Origin: Luscinia megarhynchos
Taxonomy: Eukaryota; Chordata; Aves; Passeriformes; Turdidae
DNA: 64,000 nt
NCBI GenBank assembly: GCA_034336665.1
Contig: JAPFBE010000002.1
Coordinates: forward strand, 39,845,406 to 39,909,405
Direction of reading: 5' to 3'
Numbering within the stretch: position 1 is the first letter of the stretch; each line of letters opens with the position of its first letter. The position numbers and the translations under genes were made by a program. The notes under the pieces are model-generated. The model did not search any database and had not been told where the DNA came from. It saw nothing but the letters and a program-made list of their open reading frames with translations. Shown piece by piece: positions 1 through 12,000 of this stretch.

Positions 1-3000
1 CTCTTGATCTACATTGGAATGGGCTAAGTTTTACCTTAGTAATGCATGACTAAAGATATTAGAGGTAAAGAAAGCATGAATATCAATCTGTTTCTGTACT
101 CAAAATGACCCCTGGTTTTATTAGTAATGGAATCTAAGTGACATCATCTTTTGACAGTCATGATCTTTAACCCAGTTTGATCTAAACCAGACTCCTTTGG
201 AATGATATCATTAAGGTAAATCCCTGAAAGAAGAGCAAACCATTTTATTATAAACCATTTAAGGGTATTAAGTTACTGGGAATGATTTCACTGATTTTTT
301 TTTTTTTCATATAAAGGACAAACAGTTTCAAGATTGCATGTTAATATCAAGACACAACTGAACTTTGAATTTTTTACATTTGTATTTGGTTTAATCTTAA
401 ATTATAAGTCTTCACATCTTATACAACATGATTCAGAAGTCACTTAAGTATTTCTTACATGAACACTGCAGTGCAAACTATATTGTTATTCCTAATTCTA
501 ATAAACAAAATTGAACTGCAATAAAAAGTGAAAAGAAAAAAAAGTAACTATTTTATACAAGGAATCTTATTTTTTCCACCCTGTCCACTCTAAATCCATT
601 CCATCTGTCCTGTGAATTCATGATTCTTTTCAGTCATTGGCTGTCCTGGGATTGTTCTCCTTTTCTGTCACATACTGACTAAGAATTTAATGAATTAATG
701 AAGGTCTTTTGTTAATGATGTTTTATCAAAAGATTATTTTAAAAATTGAACATTGATACTAAATGAAGAATGGTAAGTTTTGACTTGATACCAGAGAGAA
801 AACTATTGTTCAAAATACCCACTTAGGCAAGGAAAGTTGTAAGCAAAAGATGTGTGATTTGATTGTGGTATAAATTTTTGCTCTTGAATTTTTCAATTTT
901 GAAAATCCTTTAAGTCATTGAATAGGAATGAAAATAGCAACTAAACACTCTCAATAGCAAAAATGCACAAATACACTTGAAGAGCATTGCTGCTACCAAG
1001 AAAAACATTATCTTTTAATAAATTGATTTGTTTTGTTAATGTTTTTCCCTGAAAGCAGATTGCATACAGACAGTCTTATAGTGGCATTATCTTGCACTTA
1101 ATCCTGATATTTTTGGTAGCCTTGCTTTTGTTTTTTATCTTCCAGCCAGGTGTTTCCAATAGTTTTGACTATAAGATAAGCCAATAGCTGGTGATTAATG
1201 TAGCCATCGTAAAGAATATAAACAATCCCGGAAACAGAACTCAAAGTTCAAATATGGATGCTAACAGTAATTGCTTTTAACAAGTGCAAGGAAGAAGTGA
1301 GAGGAAACCTGGTATTGAATTTTGTGTTGCCAAAGAGCAACTGACCAGCGATAACAGAAGCATCAGGAACACAGAGTGCAGAGAGGTAGCACTTTGCACA
1401 GGAAGTATCATGAAACAGCCCATGTCAGGCCAGTAGTAATTGGGCCTTTGAAGTTTCAAATGTGAGAAGAGATGAACATTCATCTTTAAAGTGTGCTGAG
1501 TCTCAGGGATTACTTTTGGTTAAAGTAGGAATGTGCAGTTATTTGAAACCTGACCCTGAGGTCTCTAAAAAGTTTGGCTTAGGTTGTGCTGGAACTGACC
1601 TTGTAAATTTAGACAGCTGCTAGACTACTGCTAGGAGCAAATTATTACAGCAATTGTGATTTTCATGACTAGCATAAAAGCAAAGGGCACCTATTTCAGA
1701 CCTGTGAGGTCAACTTTCACATTTACTACATTGCAGAGAAGGAGAGGCGGTGCAGTCTCGCGAGAATAAGGTACTGTGAAGAACTTTGAGATTCTGCATA
1801 AAGCTGGAGGAAAAAGAAGAAAAACACACATAAATATAGCAGTATAGTTCTTTCCAGACACAAGTTATTCTGGTGAAAATATATTATTTCAGAATATTCT
1901 ATTTTTAAGAAATTCTCATTTACAAGCAAGTATTTAGAGAGAATATGCCAAATATTAAAAATATATGGCAAACTTTGAAGCTATAACATTTTTTCATTTG
2001 TTTGTTTTTCTTATATTTTTAAAAGAATAAATACTTAAGCAAAATAGTTTATCAAAATTCAGTTGATTTTCTTTTTGGGTTTGTTGCCATTAAACACTGT
2101 ATATAAGCCTAAAGTTATGATTTTGTGGTCACTTTATTTAATGTCAAATAATGTCAATCAGAGATTGAAATCACAGATTATTTATTTGAACTTTGGAATT
2201 ATTTGTATTTGACCTATATTTTTAAGTTTGGGTGATTAGAATCCTGTGATTTTATTCACATGAATTCAAAAAGTTGAGAATTATTTCTTTACATGATATT
2301 TTAGAATTTCATGTTGAAGCAAGTTTTTTTTTGCTTCACTTTTTATTAAAAGAACAAAATTACTGCTATGATTTTTAACCTGTTCACACTTCTGCATAGC
2401 ATTTGATTATGTGCTTCCCTCAGAACAGTTAATATTTGATGGATCCAGAATTCACACACTCATGTACTCTAATCTTTCCTTATTCAACTTACTGACACAT
2501 CACAACTAACCCATTTATTTGGTTTAATTTCACCTTTGTGACTCAAATGTTCATCAGCAAACCACCTGAATTCTAGAGAGAAATCCAAAAATTGATTTTG
2601 CATGTCTGTACTGATACATGATGGTTTCACAGAGATATGGGAAATCCAAAAAGGTATCTTCCTCCAAAATGTTGATTTTGATATGGTTAATATTACTATA
2701 ATTTGGAGCTCAAACTTGTGAGCTTTGTTGTGCTGAATACTATGCTCATCAAAAGCAGAGCTTACAAAATCCAGGTAGAAAAAGAAGCATCAAATTAGAT
2801 TTTGCAATGAGTGGTATTGGCTATGGTGTTCAGGTTTTTATTTCAAATATCACATTTTAAAAGATATTTTGAAGAAGGACTCACTGACAGAGAAATTGGA
2901 AAGATTAAAAAAAAAATTGAAAAAGGTAATGGAAGATAGTCATAAGAGGATAGGAATTTTTAAAAAAGATTGGAGTTGATGAATAACTGAGAGAACAAGA

Positions 3001-4952
3001 AGAGTGAATGCTGGTTGCCTAGGAAGATGCCAATAGGCATTTGGGTGAGAGTGGTTTAGACTGATTGCATAGCATAGGATCTTATTTGAGAGGATCATTT
3101 TAATTTGTGTATTATACAGAACTTCATTTAGCTCAGAGGTCCAGGACAGATGGACCAGCTGGGCAAGCAGATCAGTAAGATACACATATATTCAAGGAGA
3201 AAGAGCCATAGGAGTTTTGGAAGTGTGGAAAAAACAAGAAAATTCATATGAATTAACTCAGGAAGGATCAGAAAATGGGCTGAATTCACCAGTGAGCATG
3301 TAGGAGAGGGTTTGGTCTTGGATTTTGTCAGTCATTATTTAAAATGAATCAGTGAGCCCCTATGTGCTGAAACAGAGATTTGAGGAATAAGCCAAATGCC
3401 GCAAATGATGTAGACAGGGCAGCTCAGTTCTAGGAAGAAAAGCAGGCCTGTTTAGCCTGAACATAGACCTGCTCTTTAGATAAATTCTGGAGCTGAAGAA
3501 GAATATGAATTTAGATAATTCTTAGATATTCACTAATGGTAAGAACACCATCAGAAAATAGAGTGCAAGAATGAGCCATGCTTGCAATTTTAGAGTAGAC
3601 CTTGCAATACAAGAAATGGAAGGTAAAGAAGGACAAAAGAAAGTGAGAAACAGTACAGATCACTATTTAATGATAGCCATAGGCTCTTCTTTGCCTTTAT
3701 ACATGCTCAGCAGTCATCTCTTCACCTTCTAGATCCATTAATACAGACAGGAATGTTTTGTTTTATTTATATTGTGACTTTTAACCCCCTGTAGCTAAGT
3801 AGTGCTAAATAAATCCTTTGGTGTCCTTCGTGTTTTCTAGAACTGGAAGGTTTTCTGTATGTCTGTTCTTAATCCTCTTCAGGTTTCAACAGTTTTTCTA
3901 AAGTGTGTGAACAGAGGTTAAATTTTCCAGAAGGTATTTCTTTAGTCTATATTAAGTATTAGGTCACTTGACTACTTATTATCATGTTGTTGGTGCATCA
4001 ATTAAGTCTGTATATTCTAGTATCTTCTAAAGATTGAAAAGCTTATTTTGCTGTATTTCCTGTCAGTAAGGTTTACATTTTCATGGAATTCACATAATTT
4101 AGAAGACATACTGAAGAAAGTTTATAGAATTCAGAAATCTTTGGATTAATTCGTTCACTGACTGTGCTACCAAAAGATTTTAGATGGTGGTAAATACACA
4201 TCTAGAAGCCTCACTTGTCAAGGGGAGAAGTTGGTCAGTACAAAAAGCATGTATTTCTGCTACCTTGGTGTAATTTCGCTATTGATTCCAAAAGCAGAAT
4301 TCTTGTTCATTAGGATTACCTACATTGACCCTTACCCTGTGCTATTTGCTGACTTTTTTTGTTTAAAAAACATTAAACCTCTTTGTTGAGCTAATCCCCT
4401 CCCTTCTACTAATGAACTTATCATTTTAGTATTTCATAAGTGTTTTATATTTGTAAGTGACATTAAGTATTGTGTACTCTGCTGTTTCTGACTGGCACTT
4501 CACACATAGCCCTTTCACTCTCATCTCAGAAGTGTAACAACATTGTTCATTTTATTTTAGTTGTCAGTGGAGATGAAAGTTATTCCTAGCAAAATCTGCC
4601 ATGGAGTTGGCAGTCACAGAACAACTGACATCAAGCACAAGTCCCTTTCTGTCAGGGTTATGGCATGGTACTGATTTAAATAATGTAAGTGTTTTTTGCA
4701 TGCCTTGCACCTCTGATGAATACACAATATGCTGGTTGGACATCTCCTGAAGACCTAACACTAGGGCTGGTAATTGCAGTGGAATACTCTTGAAAGTTAA
4801 TGCATTTTCTTTGTGGTCAATTTTTTGCTCTTCTGCCTATAGAAATGCACATGTACTACATATATTTCTTTATAAAACCTTATAAAACTTTGGGACACAT
4901 ATTAGCAAAATACTAAGATGTAAAGACTTAAACAATATTTAAGTAATATCAC
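1..4952. other. No gene recognised; AT-rich DNA
   Basis: This stretch is AT-rich unique sequence with short homopolymer runs. Every open frame is short and without recognisable domains. I see no LINE, LTR or tRNA. The only distinctive item is the CpG-bearing palindrome at 1756-1765, listed separately. Short plausible splice words occur but enclose nothing convincing. It is best read as intergenic or intronic DNA. Confidence 0.65.
1756..1765. promoter_or_regulatory. Isolated TCTCGCGAGA palindrome (BANP/Kaiso-type motif)
   Basis: The sequence shows a perfect 10-base palindrome TCTCGCGAGA holding two CpGs. From established knowledge, this word is the binding motif of BANP and has also been linked to ZBTB33 (Kaiso); it usually sits in CpG-island promoters of widely expressed genes. 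Here it stands alone in AT-rich DNA, with only a short GC-richer run just before it (about 1738-1760). It may be a chance match, or a lone promoter or enhancer element. No transcription start is otherwise visible. Confidence 0.3.
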
Positions 4953-5116
4953 CTTTATGGGCATCAAGCTCTTGTGATGGCTTTTTAAAAGGTGGAGACT
5001 GAATTTTGCTTGTAGGAGGGAGTCCAGTCTGTCTTTGGATATTCTGCACTTTTGGACCCACAGATGATTTGTTTCCAGTGGATCTAGTTTCATTTGCTCT
5101 GTCAAATGCACTAATC
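4953..5116 (-). CDS. Candidate internal exon, unknown protein
   Basis: Read on the minus strand, 164 bases lie between an acceptor ending CATCAG and a donor AAAG|GTGATA. A branch-point-like TAACTAAC sits about 27-30 bases before the acceptor AG. One frame is open throughout (phase 2 in, phase 1 out). Its 54 complete codons have low-complexity, polar, Ser/Pro/Lys/Gln-rich content; the middle reads VGPKVQNIQRQTGLPPTSK and a later part SPPFKKPSQELDAHK. That resembles a disordered region of a real protein more than a random AT-rich frame. I recognise no family and see no clear partner exon. The pyrimidine tract is mediocre and the donor is GTGATA, not GTAAGT. It may be chance. Confidence 0.22.
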
Positions 5117-6379
5117 CTGATGATCAGACCCCAAATGCAAAGTTAGTTATTGACAGGAATTGTCAGTAACCCTTTATGGTAATGAATATCACTGTAAATT
5201 GTGTCTACTGTTTAAGCAATGTGTTGTGTTGAGTGAAAGTTCTTAAAGATGGAGATGTGCATAGAAACATCTTAAAGATGTGCTGGTAAAATAGGTTAGA
5301 TTTCAAGAGCCAGAAAAGCATTCTGAAAAACAGGTAAAAATATTTGGGATTAGGGAAAACATTTCCGCAGTTTAGGTGAAAAGACACGGAGGAATTTTTC
5401 AGCCTGGATCTTCTTTTAATTTCTAAGAAGTATTTTTTTTTGGAATTTTTCTTTCCTTGTTTGGTTTCATGTCTGAAATTCTAGTCTTATATTGAGAGGG
5501 ATTTCTGTGTTTCCTCACAGAAAACTGGCTCCAAAATAACCAAAATAAGTTTCCAAACTCTTTTGAGCTTGTCCCAGCTTGACTGATGCTATTTTTCCAT
5601 TGGTGTAATCACTATGCTGTCAAATAACACTCACATTACTCCTTTAATCTTAATTTTAGTGATGCCAGGCTCCAGTTTAAATTCATGCATCTTCTCAGCT
5701 TTAAAAAATGGAGAGGACGTGTGTGTTCATGAGCACACTGACTAAAGTGCTTTCAGTAGACTGTAGTCGTTGTGTCCAACAGAGAATACAGAAATTAAAG
5801 ATCATGACCAAACTGTATCTATACAGCAGCACCACGGTGTCACTAGTCTAGTAATTGTTTCTATCATTACTCAGTGCTTACTAATGGATTTTTCCCACTT
5901 TTACCCTTGATTGGCTGGACTGATCTTGATTCAACTCTAGGAAGAGGATGGAAATTGCAGCTGCTCAGAAACAGATAACAAGAACCCCCATATTAAAATG
6001 CTTACAGAGAGTGTACGAACCACCTGAGATCTCTCAGTGATTGACTACAATACTGTAAGGAAGTTACTGTAGTAATAATATGTCTATTTGGATCAAAAAA
6101 TCACTCCAAGACTATCACTGAAGCATTCTGATAGCCTTTTCCAGGTATCCAGGGTCAGTTCTAAATGATCTTGATTATTCTATCATGTAGTTTACACTTT
6201 TTTAACTTGTGTTCTGCATTTTCCTACGCATTGAGAAACAGCATTGTTTTGCCAAGTAACCTATATATGACCCCCTCCCCCATCAGTTATTAAGACTGTG
6301 CTAATTTAAAGATATATTATGCGTTAGAGTTTTGCTATTTATACAACACCTGAAAGCATGTTTACATTGCTCCATTTCA
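5117..6379. other. No gene recognised
   Basis: AT-rich sequence with no repeat or coding signal that I can support. One good acceptor-like tract ends near 5520 (TTTCCTCACAG), but no matching donor or sustained open frame follows it. Confidence 0.6.
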
Positions 6380-6780
6380 AATGAAACTCACTGCTCTGTG
6401 AAATACTTGAGGTTGTCTCAAGTCCGGTCAGGGCTCACATCATTAAATAAATATCAAAGCAAACAACTGAGTTTCGTCTTTGATTGGAGAACTTCAAGGA
6501 ATAAATATGCCAGTATACTTTAATCCCGTGCCATAACTTTACCATGATTGCTTATATGCTTATGAAATGAAACAGTCTATTAGTGCAAAGTAAATGTTAG
6601 AAATGTGAATCAATATTTATCTCAATCATAAGCCAAGCTGTTTCTTTTCCAAACGAAACATGTTTACAATTGCATCTGCCTGCTGTGACTGATAAAGCTT
6701 GATAGTACGTTTGCTAAGTGTGTCTCAAAAGTTTTCCGTGGATATTGACTTTACGGCCTCCTGCAGACAGAGCAGACATA
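6380..6780. promoter_or_regulatory. Candidate conserved noncoding element
   Basis: Composition differs from the neighbours. Several CpGs survive (near 6424, 6475, 6525, 6653, 6707, 6738 and 6752) in sequence where CpG is otherwise nearly absent. It holds dense A/T words typical of homeodomain, FOX and SOX sites, including ATAAATAT, AAACATGTTTAC and GATTGCTTAT. Survival of CpGs suggests either constraint or lack of methylation; that is inference. On the minus strand a strong acceptor (TCTGCTCTGTCTGCAG) precedes a short open frame EAVKSISTENF and a stop (about 6763-6728), so a terminal exon is an alternative reading. No alignment was available. Confidence 0.25.
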
Positions 6781-7025
6781 AGATAAACTACCTGTAAAAA
6801 AGAATGAAGAAGTTATTTTTTAGTAATTGCATGCTAGCAATCTGAATACTACAGACCTTTTTTAAAAAGTAAGTTTGCATGTGTTTGTTGCAAGAAGAAA
6901 TTATATCGGATTTCTATCACAAATAGTAAATGGCAAAACAATGGCCTGATTTTCAAGGTGTAAATGGGTTTCTACTAATTATTAAATTGTACTATTTAAA
7001 CTAATTCAATTTTTCTGCCATGTAG

Positions 7026-7150
7026 AATTTCAGTACAGGTCTGGGTGAATGAAACTGGTGGTGCTGTACTGGTAACCCACAAGTGCGCACAGAAACGTGG
7101 ACAACCCTGCTATATTATGTTCTGTGATAAGAACTGTGAAATTTGGAATG
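7026..7150 (+). CDS. Candidate internal exon, Cys-containing, unknown protein
   Basis: An acceptor (TTTTTCTGCCATGTAG) and a near-consensus donor (AATG|GTAAGT) bound 125 bases with one open frame (phase 2 in, phase 1 out). The translation includes VWVNETGGAVLVTHKC and then GQPCYIMFCDKNCEIWN: four cysteines in about 24 residues and an N-E-T glycosylation sequon, which would suit an extracellular domain. The other two frames carry stops. I do not recognise the family. The minus strand is also open across most of the same stretch, which weakens the case. The next plus-strand candidate (32314) has a compatible phase, but that proves little. Confidence 0.25.
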
Positions 7151-8677
7151 GTAAGTTTCTTTCAAAATAGCTTACACTTCTTTTTTTTCCTTTTCTTCTG
7201 AACAATGTTGCCACTTTTTAATGGCTCATTTTGCTTTCCTAATTAGGAAAACTCCCAATTGAATCCTTTCTGATGGCTTGCAATGCTCATTTGAAGCTGA
7301 GGGAAATATTTTTAACATTTAAAGAATTAAGAATATGAAACTTACAATTAAAAGGATGGAAAATGTACTGTTTCATAAAGCAAAGAGACTGCACCAGGAA
7401 AACTAAGTAAAAAGGGAAAACTGGGGGCCTTGAGAGTGTCAGGGTTTTTCCTGGCTTTGCTGGAAGCTGCTTTGACAGGTTCAGATGTTGATTACAACCT
7501 TGGTCAGAACTGTCAAGCCACCTTTTTTTAGGACTTTGAGTTAAGTACATGTTTATAAAGTAAAAAAAGTAAAGTGTTTTGGATAGTCTAAATAAAAATT
7601 ACTTACCTTCTAAAAGTTCTGTTTACATATTTTTCCTGTTGCTATAAACTTTCTAGCTCAGTTTATTGCTATAAACATTATCTTTAGCAGTCTTGTAGAA
7701 TGGCTGAATATATTAGTTAGACTGTTCTAAATCTGATTTTTTACTAGCAAAAAGGTACTCCAAAAGTGTAAGAAATAGTGGAAACTACTATGTTTCAGAC
7801 AGCTTTATAAGTCAATTGAAAGTATTCTTACAGCAGCTGCTGAGAAACTTCTTTGAATTATTTCGATACCATATCCTGACATTACAGAATCTGTCATTGT
7901 GATATATCTTGAAGTGTAGAGTAAAATATAGTACAGACTCCTTGCATGGTATGAAAAGTTTCAGTTTTATGACTATACTATTATTCAGCCTTTCATCTGC
8001 AGTGCAGATCAACATTTCTGAATTTATTACATACATCTGTCTGAACTCTTGCTGCTCAGTGGGGAAAAACAAGTTGAACATAGGAAACTGGAACTCCAAT
8101 TCTGGCAGGTTTTGTTCTAAGTAATAAGAATATATCAAAATCTTGTTTGAGGCAGATGAGCTAAAACAAAATGAAAAAATCCCAAACAAATAAAACTACC
8201 ATGTTTCTCTTTTATAAAATTAACCATTTATTTTTGCTAGAAATAGTCTGGTTTTACATTACTTTGATTCTCAGCTCAAATAATCTTTAATTGCTTTCCC
8301 ATGAATGTCTGAAAATTGTCTGAAAATCATCTGTAATGCTGACATTGCCATCTTCTATTTTTTAGCTGTTCTAGAAAAGGGACAAGAATTGAGGAAAATA
8401 AATTAGGTAATTAAAATCCAAAGAATTTTCTGCTTTGGCTTATTCTTCAGACTTCTGTGTGTTTCTGGGAGTTTGTTTTTCTGAAGAGTAAAATACTCCA
8501 GATAGCTTAGCATCTACATTAAAAACCCAGGCAGTTGTGTAAAGAATGAGGAGGTTGCATAGAAATAAAAGGGGGAAAAATTCATTAATCAACTTAATAA
8601 AAATATTGGGTGGAAATAGGAAGGCAGAGATGCTGATGGAGGAAAAATGCAGAGTTGAGACAGAATCAACAACTGAA
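7151..8677. other. No supported gene; chance-length antisense ORF
   Basis: The main item is a 125-codon minus-strand frame (7812-8189) preceded by a weak acceptor near 8127 and crossed by a GTAAGA donor word near 7830. It has no recognisable domain, is rich in Phe/Ile/Asn as expected from AT-rich DNA, and its length is expected by chance in 64 kb. If the small antisense ORF at 8678 is real, its 3' UTR would lie in the upper part of this stretch; an AATAAA on the minus strand near 8226-8231 could serve it. Confidence 0.5.
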
Positions 8678-8965
8678 CTAGAAGGAGTGAAAACAAACAG
8701 CTTCTAAATCAGAGTCTGCTGAACTATTTGTATCAAGAAATGCTTTTGCACCTACATCGCTTCCTTCTGCTGTTGTACTGGCTTCAACTCTTAATGGAAA
8801 GCAGAGTGTTTGTATTCTTTGTAAAGTATCACTCAGGAACTGTCTTTCTTCCATAGCCTGTATAGATGGGGAAGAGCACAAGAAACAGAAAATAAATCTC
8901 TAAGAAGGCAGGCAGTTTGAATGGCAGGGACATTTGCTTCAGCTTACCTCTGTATAGTCCATCAT
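8678..8965 (-). CDS. Candidate small two-exon antisense ORF
   Basis: On the minus strand, tandem ATGs (8965-8963 and 8962-8960, the second with A at -3 and G at +4) open a frame MMDYTE that ends exactly at a donor ACAGAG|GTAAGC (exon edge 8948). A 90-base intron ends in a long pyrimidine tract and TATACAG. The second exon (8857-8678) continues in phase for 59 codons, starting [16 protein letters not shown] and ending [12 protein letters not shown], then stops. An in-frame TGA lies just upstream of the first ATG, so either translation starts here or an upstream acceptor lies within a few bases. The product of about 65 residues matches no family I know. Phase continuity across a good GT-AG intron is the main support; chance remains possible. 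Confidence 0.28.
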
Positions 8966-9042
8966 GAACAGTATTTCTCAATGCTGGATTTTTTCTATTT
9001 AAGAAAATTTTTGTGTCTCTCCCTTTCTCTTTCCCTCCACAG

Positions 9043-9063
9043 AGCTATGATGCCAATCACAGG
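9043..9063 (+). CDS. Candidate 21-base microexon
   Basis: The strongest splice-site pair that I noticed in the window. A pyrimidine tract of about 28 bases (9013-9040) runs straight into ACAG. It is followed by 21 bases and the donor AGG|GTAAGA. The length is a multiple of three; in frame 0 it reads SYDANHR with no stop. From established knowledge, vertebrate microexons of 3-27 bases with strong upstream pyrimidine tracts are common in neuronal genes. No host gene is identified, and phase linkage with the 7026-7150 candidate would create a stop (CTA TGA), so the two do not obviously belong together. Confidence 0.3.
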
Positions 9064-12000
9064 GTAAGAGAGGCTTGATATAACACCTTTCTTCAGAGGT
9101 CCCTTTGTAGTCCATTTTTGAGGGCTGTTCTTTTTATTCCAAACATCTGATCTCTAGCAATCCACTTATATATTAATTGTGTTATCACTTGCTGTGTATT
9201 CCGTCATGACATGATTCCTTTTATCCCTCCTTTCTCTCGCTGAACATTTTGGGTTTGACAACAACATAGCAAATTGATGTCTTCTCTTTTCTTTCAGTTC
9301 ACCCTGGTCTCCTTTTCTCCATCATCACAGATAAATGTGTTCCTTCTAGCTCCAGATTTCTCTTCCCTGTCCTTGTGATACTGCTCTTCTTCACATACAA
9401 CACACAGATCATATCCAAGTAATGAAATATATTTATTTTTGAACACTGCTGCTGCAGTGGTTTCCTGCCTAATTACTGGTCCGTTTTCCTCAGGTGTAAA
9501 TGATCATTCCTCTTTGAAATATTGCTTCCATATTGCTACTCAGATTACAGTTCAGTCTATTTGCCATGCCTTTCCACATCAAATTCACATGTCGCCAATG
9601 GTCATGATTCTAATTTAATTCTTTCTCCTCTTTCTGGTGTTCATCTAAGCACCATCATAAGGTCAGTCTTTCTTCCATACCCATTTCATACACTGAAACA
9701 CTATTTCCAATTTTAAATTTCCCATATAACTCCACCTCTTCCACATTCTCTAGCAACATATAATTAAATAATTATAAATCTGACATTTATTATATTGAGC
9801 AAGGATTTCTACAAACTAAAATATAGCATATTTATGTATTCATTACATGCAGAAATACTGTGACTTTAATATGTGTAAAAATAAGATAATAATCTGTATG
9901 TGAAATCCCATCGAAGGAATGTTTAAATGCCTTTTATCTTTTTAAGTTTTGCCTGTGAATCCTAGAAGACTATTTTATAAACCTTTCAATTTGCCTTTAC
10001 AATAAAACGAATTCAAAATTTGTTTTCTTTCTTCTGAAATACAATACTACTCTAAAAATTTTATAAATTACTACCTTCATCTTTATTTTGAATGTTTCTT
10101 CATTTTTGCATGCATCGTCTTTTCAATGGCTTTCTCAGGGCCTAGCTAATAATCTAATGCAGAAGATGTCCAGCTTTGTTTAATTCACATTTTTGCAGTC
10201 AGCCTACAAGACATATTGCCCTCAGCCTGTGAGCAGGATTCAAGAATACTAAGTGCTGAACACACATGAAATATAATCCCAGGGGCCCAGATATGTCCCC
10301 ACCAGGGAAAGCTGACCCTCTTTCACAGTTTAAATAATTATTCCTGAATTTGTGTCCTGAATAATTTCCTGCACTTATTTTCAAAAGAACAGATAAAATA
10401 CACCCTTGTTTTATTGCACTTCTCTATTTGCTGATGGAAGGAGATCCAGATGAATTTATATGGACATCATCAGACTTGAACAGGGTTAATCTGCTTAGGC
10501 TCAGGTGAGTTCATTTTAGTCTTGATTCACTTCATTGCACATCTATAATGGTTATTAACAAGCTTAAGGACCTTTGGGAGCTTATGGATAACAATGCAGC
10601 ACCATGGAAGGTGGGAAATCATTATCCTCATAAGGCTGGTGTAATAATTTGCAGTCACACACAGTTTCTGTACTAATCCTTGGGGCTGGGATAGGTCACT
10701 AGGTCTGTAAACCTTTCATCAACTTTATACATTTTTTGCTCTTGCTCTTTAATTAATGAATATATAGTAACATAAAAGTAGATGTAAAGGGTTTAACATA
10801 TAAGTTTGTTCAAGCATCACTGGCAAATTTTACTGCAGTGTCTATGTGTATATTCATTTTAAATACAAAGGCTTATGATTTTTTTTCTTACTATCATATT
10901 ATAACCACTGTCTGTCTTATGATAATTTATAGACAATATTTAAGAATTTGAAGAAGCACCACTGACAATTTTAAAATTAATGGTAATTTCAGATAATATT
11001 TCTTATTCATTTGGTTCAAACTTTATAATGTATTTAGATAATAACAGGTGTCAGAATAATTGTATATGTAAAAGAGGTGCTTATTTCAGTATTTTTTTTT
11101 ATATTAGTCTAAATACTGGAAAGAAATACATATCTTAATATTAAAATAAATAGTGAACATATGATATTCAAAGCATATATCTTGCCAATACCTTGTTTTT
11201 TCACAGTTTTTCAAGTAGTTGGTCATGGTAAGAGGATATTGTACACTTTCTAAGAGCAGAGGTTCTGTAAGGTTGAAATTCAGAGTCATCTTTAATCTCT
11301 GTGTTTGTCATGCAAACACCAAAACCTGCTTTTTTAACGTTTCCCCCCATCCCCCCAAATTTATGATATTCTTTTATTCTGCATAAGCATAAGTGATTAC
11401 TTTTAGTCTGAGCAAGAGTAGCATGAAACATGAATTAATAGAATAATCAGTTCAAGAGTTTTATAGTTACCAACTTAATGTTTTAGATTACTTCTGGAAG
11501 ACAAGGAAGTCATAAGAGCTATACATTTCCCTTCTGGCAAATTTTGACACATTGGACCCATTAGTCAATCTGAAACAATACGCTGTAGGGCGGATGGCAT
11601 CAGAGACTGGACCCAAAGTAGTCAAAGTGTTGAGAAGGGAATTATTGAGAGTTACTTAGGTGAAATTGCAGCTCAAGCAAGCCCGTGAGGGCTCTCAGGC
11701 CCATAGCTCACTCCATTTCAGAAACATCAATGTATTCCACTCATGTCTCACTGAGAGAATGGAAGAAGTCAGAGTAGTTGCACTTCCTATCTTATTTGGT
11801 GTTGTCCGGAATTTTTTTTGTAATAGAAGAGCAGAATCCATGTCTTTCCCTCCTTAAATAAAATCAACTGTTTTATATGGTACTATTAGCTCCTTCCAGG
11901 GTGCACATGAGTGAGGATGGAGGCAGATGTGTTACTCTCCTTTTGATGCTGTGTCCTGAAGTAACAAAGAAGTCAGAGGTTAGAAGGAGAATATGCAAAA

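Noticed and set aside
7812..8189. 125-codon minus-strand frame with acceptor- and donor-like words
   Set aside because: Phe/Ile/Asn-rich composition expected from AT-rich DNA, a weak acceptor and no family resemblance.
10435..10504. Possible exon ending at CTCAG|GTGAGT
   Set aside because: The donor is good, but the only usable acceptor is poor and the open stretch is too short to judge.
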